Source: JALOOE01 sp964423545
GTDB lineage: Bacteria; Chloroflexota; Anaerolineae; CG2-30-64-16
NCBI GenBank assembly: GCA_964423545.1
Contig: CAYRFV010000194.1
Coordinates: 1 to 10,841, forward strand
Direction: 5' to 3'
Length of the DNA stretch: 10,841 nucleotides
Shown here: one piece after another, positions 6,112-10,841 of the stretch
How the letters are laid out: each line of letters opens with the position of its first letter
How positions within the stretch are numbered: position 1 is the stretch's first letter
Notes under the pieces: generated by a model
What the model was told of the DNA's origin: nothing
Seen by the model: the letters and a program-made list of their open reading frames with translations, nothing else
Databases searched by the model: none
Made by a program: the position numbers and the translations under genes

Positions 6112-7107
6112 CTACCCCTCGTTCGCCCACTTCACCAGCGCCTTCATATAGGCGATCGAATACGCCGTCCCGATGCGGGGGTCATTGCCCATCAGCGGAA
6201 TGTGGTCGGCGATCACCACGCCGTCGAAGTCGATGGCCCGCAGCGCACGCATCACCTTCGACATGTCCATGTAACCCGCGTCGATGAAGGTCTCCACGAA
6301 ATGCGGCAGCGGCCGATCCACGTTGCGGAAGTGCACCTTGAACAGCTTACGCTGCCTGCCGAACTCGTGGATCGTGTCGACCACGTCCTTCCCCATCAAC
6401 GGGCCCCCTTCCAGCCAGCAGCCCACGCACAGACACACCCCCACGTTCGGGCTGGCGGCGACGTCGAGGCCACGCTGGTAGCCGTCGAAGCTGCTGAAGA
6501 TGCAGCGCGGCACGCCCGCAAGCTCCGGCCAGGGCGGATCGTCCGGGTGGATGCCGATCCGCACACCCGCATCCTCAGCCACCGGCGCGACCTCTCGGAT
6601 GAAAGTGGTGAAGTTGTCCCAGATCTCCTCCTGGCTGTAGACGCGGCCATGCGAAAGCGGGGTGCGGTAGTGCAGATCGATCCAACGACCTTCCTCGGCC
6701 TTGGCTGCATCGAAGGCGCGTGCGCTCGCTCCGCCGCGCGTGAGCTCCCGCTCGGTGCTCCAAATGCCATTCGCCATGTGCGCATAGGTGGTGTACGGAA
6801 TGCCGGCTCGGCTCAGATCGCGCAGGTGGCGCTTGTACTGCTCGATCTTGGCCCGGCGACCCTCCAGCCCCAGCACGATGGCATCCTGGTTGTGCACATC
6901 CCTGTTGCCGAAGCCATACACCCGGATGCCGTGGCTCTCGAACAGCTCGCGGCGGCTGGCGAAGTAATCCGCGCTGGCCTTGGCCGCGTTCGTCCAAAGA
7001 ACCACCCATTCGACGCCCATCTGACGGATGAGCGCCAGCTCTTCATCGCTCGGTTCAGGCGAGGCCTGGATGGCGACTTTGATGCCGGGCTCGATGGTCG
7101 GAAGCAT
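6112..7107 (-). CDS. Mannonate dehydratase (UxuA) family TIM-barrel enzyme
   Basis: A 331-residue metal-dependent TIM-barrel protein. The family enzyme removes water from D-mannonate to give 2-keto-3-deoxygluconate in hexuronate breakdown. The hallmark IHPDDPPWPELAGVPR (186-201) is present, and the expected metal ligands can be placed at His187, Cys227 (in VCLCVGCW), His259 (VHFRNV) and Asp301 (IADHIP). It is shorter than enterobacterial UxuA (about 394 residues), and the region around 70-120 is compact. The extra Cys225 and Cys230 beside the probable metal Cys are unusual. The start at 7107 has AAAGGA upstream. It follows the ZIP transporter by 17 bases and precedes the SDR by 60. A divalent metal requirement fits a metal transporter next door, but that link is inference. 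A related sugar-acid dehydratase or isomerase is possible. Confidence 0.82.
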   Translation of the reverse strand: MLPTIEPGIKVAIQASPEPSDEELALIRQMGVEWVVLWTNAAKASADYFASRRELFESHGIRVYGFGNRDVHNQDAIVLGLEGRRAKIEQYKRHLRDLSRAGIPYTTYAHMANGIWSTERELTRGGASARAFDAAKAEEGRWIDLHYRTPLSHGRVYSQEEIWDNFTTFIREVAPVAEDAGVRIGIHPDDPPWPELAGVPRCIFSSFDGYQRGLDVAASPNVGVCLCVGCWLEGGPLMGKDVVDTIHEFGRQRKLFKVHFRNVDRPLPHFVETFIDAGYMDMSKVMRALRAIDFDGVVIADHIPLMGNDPRIGTAYSIAYMKALVKWANEG

Positions 7108-7124
7108 GATAAGTCCTTTCCGTG

Positions 7125-7940
7125 TTATCCCAACGCCACGTCCAACATCATCATCAGCGCAAAGCCGAGCATCCCGCCGGTCGTGGCCGCGTGCGTGTCC
7201 TCTGCTTGCTGCGCTTCGGGGATGAGTTCCTCGATGACGACATAGATCATGGCCCCGGCCGCGAACGCCAGGGCGTAAGGCAGCAGCGGCCGGATCAGCA
7301 GCACGGCGACCGCGCCCAATACACCGGCGATTGGTTCGACCATGCCCGAAGCCTGGCCGTACAGAAAGGCCCGGAAACGCCCCATGCCTTCGCGCCGGAG
7401 CGGAACCGACACCGCCATGCCCTCCGGCAGGTTCTGCAGCCCGATGCCGATGGCGAGCGCCATGGCGCCGGCCAACGAAGCTACCGGCAGCCCCGCCGCC
7501 ACCGCGCCGAATGCCACGCCCACGGCCAGTCCTTCAGGGAAGTTGTGCAGTGTGATCGCCAGCACCAGCAGGATGCTGCGCCGCCACTGCGTCTTGAGCC
7601 CCTCGGCCGCCTCAGTGGGCTGCCCGATGTGCAGGTGCGGCAGGATCTTGTCGACCACCCACAGAAACAGGCCGCCCACCAGAAAGCCCACGACTGCTGG
7701 GAGCCACGCCGGCAGTGGTCCCTCTTCGGCCATCTCGATAGCCGGAGCCAGCAGCGACCAGAAGCTGGCCGCAATCATGACGCCAGCCGCAAAGCCGAGC
7801 ATGGCATTCATGACGCGCATGTTGACGCTCTTGAAGAAGAACACGCCTGCGGCCCCGAGTGCAGTCATCCCCCAGGTGAAGCACGTGGCCAAGAATGCCG
7901 CAAGAATCGGGTTATAGCCTATGAGTTCTTGAATGTCCAT
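7125..7940 (-). CDS. ZIP-family divalent metal transporter (GufA/ZupT-like)
   Basis: A 271-residue inner-membrane protein with about eight hydrophobic segments, bringing Zn2+, Fe2+ or Mn2+ into the cytoplasm. The two metal-site helices carry LHNFPEGLAVG (131-141: H132, N133, E136) and LQNLPEGMAVS (168-178: Q169, N170, E173), and Glu202 in SGMVEPIAG has the spacing of the third binuclear-site residue in bacterial BbZIP. Where BbZIP has Asp next to the Gln, this protein has Asn170. A short loop with PHLHIG (101-106) lies between helices 3 and 4, typical of the GufA branch. The start at 7940 is preceded by a purine-rich AAGGAAGGATGGGAG. The upstream dehydrogenase pseudogene runs right up to it, and the dehydratase gene follows after 17 bases. 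Confidence 0.92.
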   Translation of the reverse strand: MDIQELIGYNPILAAFLATCFTWGMTALGAAGVFFFKSVNMRVMNAMLGFAAGVMIAASFWSLLAPAIEMAEEGPLPAWLPAVVGFLVGGLFLWVVDKILPHLHIGQPTEAAEGLKTQWRRSILLVLAITLHNFPEGLAVGVAFGAVAAGLPVASLAGAMALAIGIGLQNLPEGMAVSVPLRREGMGRFRAFLYGQASGMVEPIAGVLGAVAVLLIRPLLPYALAFAAGAMIYVVIEELIPEAQQAEDTHAATTGGMLGFALMMMLDVALG

Positions 7941-7944
7941 CTCC

Positions 7945-8349
7945 CATCCTTCCTTCTGGAGAGAGCTCGTGCTGGATCAGCCGCTCGCCGCCGCGCCAGT
8001 CGTCCCGCTCGCCGAAGACGCGAACCGTCCGGCCGTCGCGCGTCTCGATGCTGCCCAGCTCGCCGTCGATGCGGAGGGTGTGAATCTCCGGCCCGGACGC
8101 CGTCACCAGGCTCTTCATCACGAAGCATAGCACTCGCGCGTCCTCTGCGGCAGCGCAGGTTTGCCGATGACGCCGTTGCGGATCAGCTCCCCGATCTTGT
8201 GCGACAGCGGCAGGAATCGCTCGTTCTCGGCGGTCATCAGGGTCACGCCTGCGCGGTCGGCGGCTGCGAGCATGGCGGATTCCCGCCCAGCCGCATCCGA
8301 TGATGGCCAGCCGCAGCCGCTTTCCATCCGCTCTCCCTGCTCCGATCAC
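7945..8349 (-). pseudogene. Degenerate Gfo/Idh/MocA-family dehydrogenase remnant
   Basis: Three pieces of one protein family lie in order but in different frames. Piece A (8349 to about 8283) reads KRLRLAIIGCGWAG, the start of the Rossmann fold with its GxGxxG loop. Piece B (about 8279 to 8151, frame shifted) reads MLAAADRAGVTLMTAENERF and on to ELIRNGVIGKPAL, the family segment that normally follows the EKP motif about 100 residues later. Piece C (about 8118 to 7945, back in frame A) reads PEIHTLRIDGELGSIETRDG, a late strand of the C-terminal domain. The EKP region, the catalytic His region and the C-terminus are missing. This fits at least two internal deletions with frameshifts in a gene of roughly 350 codons. 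A GTG at 8349 overlaps the phosphatase stop (GTGA), so the intact ancestor was probably in the same operon. No functional product is expected. Confidence 0.72.
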
Positions 8350-9134
8350 GCCCCACGTATCAGCGCCAGCACCTCCTGCAGCAGCGTCTGCGTCGTCGCC
8401 AGCCCCTCGTTGCCGTAGATGGTCTCATTTCCCTGCCAATCACCATAATACCCGCCCGCCTCGCGGAAGATGGCCGGAAAGGGTCCGGCGTCCCATGGGT
8501 GCATGGCCGGATCGAGCATGATCTCGATGCGCCCCGTTGCCACCAGCAGGTAGCCGTACGCATCGCTCCAACCCACGCGTACGTAGGCGCGGCGCGCGAT
8601 GCGCTCCCACGCGGCCGCACGGCCGTGGGCCGTGAAACCGCCGAGGTCGGTCGTCGAGACGTAGGCCCGGCTCAGATCGACGGTCTGCGAGACGCGTGTG
8701 CGGCGGCCGTTCCACCAGCAGCCTTCGCCCGTGGCGGCGGTGAGCATCTCGTCCGTGCCGGGGAAGTAGGCCGCCCCGGCCTCCACGCGGCCGTCGACCT
8801 CCAGGCCGAGCAGCACGCCGTAGAGTGGCACCCCGCGCATGAACGACTTCGTGCCGTCGATTGGATCGATCAGCCACCGGTGACTGCGCCCGACGCCGCC
8901 GCCCTCGCTGACGCCGAATTCTTCGCCGACGATGGCATGGTCGGGGAAGGTCTGTTCGATGCGGCTGCGGATGAGCTGCTCCGCCAGGCGGTCGGCGACC
9001 GTCACAGGCGAGTCGTCCGCCTTGAAATCGGGCCGCACTCCCGTGCCGAAGTAGCCTAGCGTGAGCTGGCCGGCCAGGTAGGCGGTCCCGGCGGCGAACT
9101 CCATGTATTTGCGCAATGCGTCAGCAGATGGCAT
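8346..9134 (-). CDS. Inositol-monophosphatase family phosphatase (HisN-like histidinol-phosphatase)
   Basis: A 262-residue Mg2+-dependent phosphatase. Metal and catalytic motifs are complete: KADDSPVTVAD (38-48), GEEFG (70-74), WLIDPIDGTKSF (87-98; D90, D93) and HPWDAGPFP (212-220; D215). The SDAYGYLLVATGRIEIMLDP stretch (190-209) is closest to the HisN-type histidinol-phosphatases, but myo-inositol- or sugar-phosphatase activity cannot be excluded; the sugar-metabolism neighbours favour a sugar phosphate. The frame is open to 9293, but homology starts at the ATG at 9134, with AAGGA 11 bases upstream, a rather long spacing. The stop overlaps the first codon of the degenerate dehydrogenase. 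It is the first gene of the long minus-strand run and is divergent from the YaeQ-like gene. Confidence 0.9.
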   Translation of the reverse strand: MPSADALRKYMEFAAGTAYLAGQLTLGYFGTGVRPDFKADDSPVTVADRLAEQLIRSRIEQTFPDHAIVGEEFGVSEGGGVGRSHRWLIDPIDGTKSFMRGVPLYGVLLGLEVDGRVEAGAAYFPGTDEMLTAATGEGCWWNGRRTRVSQTVDLSRAYVSTTDLGGFTAHGRAAAWERIARRAYVRVGWSDAYGYLLVATGRIEIMLDPAMHPWDAGPFPAIFREAGGYYGDWQGNETIYGNEGLATTQTLLQEVLALIRGA

Positions 9135-9146
9135 GATGGCGGTGAT

Positions 9147-9188
9147 CCTTGGGCGAACGGTTGCGGGCGAGGCTGTCTCGCCCAAAGG
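9147..9188 (-). promoter_or_regulatory. Phosphatase leader with two mutually exclusive hairpins
   Basis: In the minus-strand RNA, arm 1 CCTTTGGGCGAG (9188-9177) can pair with arm 2 CTCGCCC (9171-9165; seven pairs, loop ACAGC) or with arm 3 TCGCCCAAGG (9156-9147; ten pairs with one bulged T). Arm 3 contains most of the AAGGA ribosome site of the phosphatase gene, so the second fold would hide it. This could be translational control or chance in GC-rich DNA. No known riboswitch class is recognised. Confidence 0.35.
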
Positions 9189-9222
9189 CCGGCGCACAGA
9201 GCGCTCCGACAGGTGATGCCAG

Positions 9223-9708
9223 GTGACCGAAGAACTGCTGCTCCGCCGCAAATGGACGTTGCGGGCGCATGGCCGCCAGGTAGTTTTCGTCAAGAAGCCC
9301 TATGAATCCGAAGCGCATGTGCTGATGAAGGCGCTGTTGTGGGCGCTGTATCTGCCTGAATACCCCGGACTGGCCGTCGAGATCGCGATCAGCGACCGCT
9401 ACAAGCCGGACGTCGAGGCACTGGATGCGCAGGGCAGGCCGTGCTTCTGGGGCGAGGCAGGCGAAGTGACCCCGGACAAACTTCGCTCTCTCGCCCGCCG
9501 CTATCGCACTGTGCACTTTGCGTTGGCCAAGTGGGATGCGCGGCTTGAGCCACACGTGGCCATTGTGCGCCGCGCTTTGCTGGGTCTCGGTCGGTCAGCG
9601 CCGTTTGACCTCCTGACGTTTCCCACCGACAGCGCACGACGCTTCATCGATGACCAGGGCAATATCCATCTCTCTCACGCTGATCTGACCTGCATCCGCC
9701 TTGGGTGA
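9223..9708 (+). CDS. YaeQ-like protein of unknown function (PD-(D/E)XK-type fold likely)
   Basis: A 161-residue soluble protein, the only clear plus-strand gene. It starts with GTG at 9223, with AGGTGA (9211-9216) six bases upstream. The segment KPDVEALDAQGRPCFWGEAGEVTP (61-84) followed by DKLRSLARRYRTVHFALAKW matches the layout of the YaeQ core (W-x-E-x-G, then a helix and a hydrophobic strand). YaeQ is structurally a variant of the PD-(D/E)XK nuclease fold. Here Asp63 and Glu78 stand where nuclease acids would be, but the usual Lys two residues after Glu is Gly80; Lys86 or Lys104 might substitute. Nuclease activity is therefore doubtful. It is divergent from the phosphatase (88-base gap) and converges on the second nitroreductase (38-base gap). 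Biological role unknown. Confidence 0.75.
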   Translation: MTEELLLRRKWTLRAHGRQVVFVKKPYESEAHVLMKALLWALYLPEYPGLAVEIAISDRYKPDVEALDAQGRPCFWGEAGEVTPDKLRSLARRYRTVHFALAKWDARLEPHVAIVRRALLGLGRSAPFDLLTFPTDSARRFIDDQGNIHLSHADLTCIRLG

Positions 9709-9746
9709 AAGGCGATCCGGCATGTCGATGGGCGTAGCTCCGCCGG

Positions 9747-10256
9747 TCACCAATGCTCGTAGCGGACCAGGTCGGCCAGCGGCTTGCGTTCCTTGACCCC
9801 TGGCGCATCGCCGGGATAGCCAAGCGGAGTGAACGCCACGGGCTCGACCCCCTCCGGCAGCCCCAGGAGCTCGCGGGCAGCGGCCGGATCGAACGCAGCA
9901 ACCCAGCAGGCGCCCAGCCCGAGATCGGTGGCGGCAAGCACCATGTGATCCATGGCGATGGCTGCATCCACAAACGCGTAGTTCACGCCATCGCGGCGCA
10001 CCCACGCCTCCCCTGGCACGACGCAGATGCCGATCACCAACGGCGCCAGTCCGAACCACTCACGGTGATAGAGCCGCCGCAACGCTTCCTGGCGACCCGC
10101 AGTGTGGATCACGATCAGTCGAAACGGCTGGCGATTGGCAGCGGTCGGCGCCAGCCGGCCGGCTTCCAGCACCTGGGCAAGCGCGCCATCGGGCACTGCA
10201 TCTGGCCGATAGGCCCGCACGCTGTAGCGACAACGGATCAGTTCAGCGAACTCCAT
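9747..10256 (-). CDS. Nitroreductase-family FMN oxidoreductase (second, distinct copy)
   Basis: A 169-residue short-type nitroreductase. RCRYSVRAY (8-16) is the FMN-phosphate motif, APTAANRQPFRL (36-47) the second FMN segment, DAAIAMDHMVLAATDLGLGACWVAAF (97-122) the dimer-core helix and following strand, and FTPLGYPGD (142-150) the C-terminal FMN-contact region. It is not a duplicate of the nitroreductase at 5325-4756: outside the shared motifs the two have little in common. The ATG at 10256 is supported by AAGGAGG seven bases upstream; the longer open frame to 10409 has no family sequence. It is a single-gene unit with its own promoter (10325-10297) and ends facing the YaeQ-like gene. Likely reaction: NAD(P)H-dependent reduction of nitro, quinone or related compounds; true substrate unknown. 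Confidence 0.9.
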   Translation of the reverse strand: MEFAELIRCRYSVRAYRPDAVPDGALAQVLEAGRLAPTAANRQPFRLIVIHTAGRQEALRRLYHREWFGLAPLVIGICVVPGEAWVRRDGVNYAFVDAAIAMDHMVLAATDLGLGACWVAAFDPAAARELLGLPEGVEPVAFTPLGYPGDAPGVKERKPLADLVRYEHW

Positions 10257-10296
10257 CCGCGGCCTCCTTGGCTCCGGGTTCCGTCCCGGTACCGGA

Positions 10297-10325
10297 ATCG
10301 TATCAGGTGGGCATCGATGTGTCAA
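10297..10325 (-). promoter_or_regulatory. Sigma70-type promoter of the second nitroreductase gene
   Basis: On the minus strand, a perfect TTGACA (10325-10320) and TACGAT (10302-10297, four of six) are separated by 17 bases. Transcription would start near 10290, leaving a leader of about 34 bases before the ATG at 10256. Confidence 0.65.
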
Positions 10326-10358
10326 GGAATTGGGGGGAATCGAGGGAGCTTCTGGAGG

Positions 10359-10389
10359 GCGCGCCCGACCAATCGCCGGTCGGGCGCGC
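10359..10389. terminator. Perfect 12-bp GC hairpin, probable terminator of the small-peptide gene
   Basis: GCGCGCCCGACC (10359-10370) and GGTCGGGCGCGC (10378-10389) are exact inverted repeats around AATCGCC. The hairpin lies about 65 bases past the small-peptide stop and ahead of the nitroreductase promoter, where a terminator would separate the two units. It lacks a T-run on either side, so it would act as a T-less or Rho-assisted terminator, or as mRNA 3'-end protection. Confidence 0.5.
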
Positions 10390-10453
10390 TGGGTCGATCT
10401 GGCCTGCACGCCATGGCTCGGTGCATGGCGGCGGGTCGCGCAGCTGGCGGCGA

Positions 10454-10609
10454 CTAGGGTTGGAACGGCGGCGGATTCTGCACCTGCACCTGGTGCGCGG
10501 CCCCCTGCGCATTATCGCCGCGCACTTGGCCACCGCTGGCAAACGCGGACAGGGTCGTGACGAGCAGCAGCAGCGTGACGACCAACAGGGTGGCGAGCGT
10601 CTTCTTCAT
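10454..10609 (-). CDS. Small secreted peptide (51 aa precursor), function unknown
   Basis: A short gene with good start signals: AAGGAG about nine bases before the ATG at 10609, then MKKTLATLLVVTLLLLVTT, a classic Sec signal peptide with two lysines, a long hydrophobic core and an AFA cleavage site after residue 24. The predicted mature part is 27 residues, starting SGGQVRGDNAQG and ending QNPPPFQP. It has no Cys and no membrane segment and is rich in Gln, Pro and Gly. A strong hairpin follows. No obvious partner gene is next to it. It could be a secreted peptide, a small envelope protein or a signalling peptide; I do not recognise a family. Signal-peptide quality and the ribosome site argue that it is real; codon use is GC-rich like its neighbours. 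Confidence 0.65.
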   Translation of the reverse strand: MKKTLATLLVVTLLLLVTTLSAFASGGQVRGDNAQGAAHQVQVQNPPPFQP

Positions 10610-10841
10610 CGGGAATGTCTCCTTGCCTGGTCAGGATGGGGTCCGAACCCATGGGCTGTGGGCTCTGATTGCCTCTGAATAGATCAACTCCGCAACTGGC
10701 CAACAGATACGGGTTGGAGGGGCCGATATGCGGCGCATGGCGAGAGCTGCCCTGACGGCCAGGACGATTCGGCGCCCGCCACCCTGGTTGTGACCAGCGC
10801 CTTCCAGCCCACACTGCTCCCGCGATCACGTCCTAGACGAA
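10610..10841. other. Right-edge region without a recognised gene
   Basis: This holds the upstream region of the small-peptide gene and, further right, sequence open on the minus strand from the edge to about 10685 (ending in TGA) whose translation matches nothing I know. It could be the tail of a gene beyond the window. A small hairpin, ATGGG-TTCGGAC-CCCAT on the minus strand (10652-10636), sits in the leader. No clear -35/-10 pair was found. Confidence 0.4.

Noticed and set aside
6088..7245. A 385-codon open frame on the plus strand.
   Set aside because: It is antisense to the UxuA-family gene and crosses into the ZIP gene; the composition is that of a shadow frame.
7122..8303. A 393-codon open frame on the plus strand.
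   Set aside because: It is antisense to the ZIP transporter and the dehydrogenase remnant and has no domain; the minus-strand readings show clear families.
4756..10256. The two nitroreductase genes considered as a recent duplication.
   Set aside because: They share only family motifs, differ in length (189 and 169 residues) and lie in separate transcription units.
10636..10652. Hairpin ATGGG-TTCGGAC-CCCAT on the minus strand, followed by CCTGACCA, resembling the T-arm and 3' end of a tRNA.
   Set aside because: No matching acceptor 5' strand (GGTCAGG), D-arm or anticodon arm is found in the preceding ~60 bases, and the conserved A58 of the T-loop is G. It is at most a tRNA-like fragment.
10512..10829. 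A 105-codon minus-strand open frame at the right edge.
   Set aside because: It overlaps the small-peptide gene in another frame, lacks a convincing ribosome site, and has an Arg/Pro-rich composition typical of a shadow frame.

Overview
The window is GC-rich, gene-dense bacterial DNA. It is most likely from a Chloroflexota (Anaerolineae/Caldilinea-like) genome or metagenome contig. That placement is inference: it rests on the paired genes for a Cys-containing surface domain (residues HYYLTNANY to WCV), which I associate with that phylum, and on the gene mix. No rRNA, tRNA, CRISPR array, IS element or phage gene was seen.

Nearly everything from 9134 down to 1 lies on the minus strand. In transcription order: an inositol-monophosphatase/HisN-type phosphatase (9134-8346); the decayed remains of a Gfo/Idh/MocA sugar dehydrogenase (about 8349-7945); a ZIP-family metal transporter (7940-7125); a mannonate-dehydratase (UxuA) family enzyme (7107-6112); a short-chain dehydrogenase (6051-5335); a nitroreductase-family flavoprotein (5325-4756); and a three-part CDGSH iron-sulfur protein (4735-4037). 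Gaps between these are mostly 9-60 bases, so this looks like one or two operons for sugar-acid and redox metabolism. A low-complexity stretch follows, purine-rich and then pyrimidine-rich (about 3781-4055). It separates that block from a two-gene unit, an alanine-dehydrogenase family enzyme (3769-2624) and a family-I CoA-transferase/acetyl-CoA hydrolase (2595-1300), which suggests amino-acid to CoA-ester metabolism. After a 366-base spacer with a well-formed sigma70-type promoter come two tandem, translationally close genes for exported proteins sharing the same domain (933-220, and 217-1 cut by the window edge).

To the right, one plus-strand gene (9223-9708) encodes a YaeQ-like protein. It converges on a second, unrelated nitroreductase (10256-9747, minus) that has its own promoter. 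Further right is a 51-codon gene for a small secreted peptide (10609-10454, minus), followed by a strong GC hairpin.

No complete, clearly new multi-gene system is visible; most of the window is ordinary metabolism. The items most worth a second look are the alanine-dehydrogenase homologue in which substrate-site Lys75 is Ser, the duplicated exported-domain pair with a 55-base identical block, the CDGSH/4Fe-4S/CDGSH protein with an internal repeat, the shattered dehydrogenase pseudogene, the possible SD-sequestering leader of the phosphatase gene, and the small secreted peptide.
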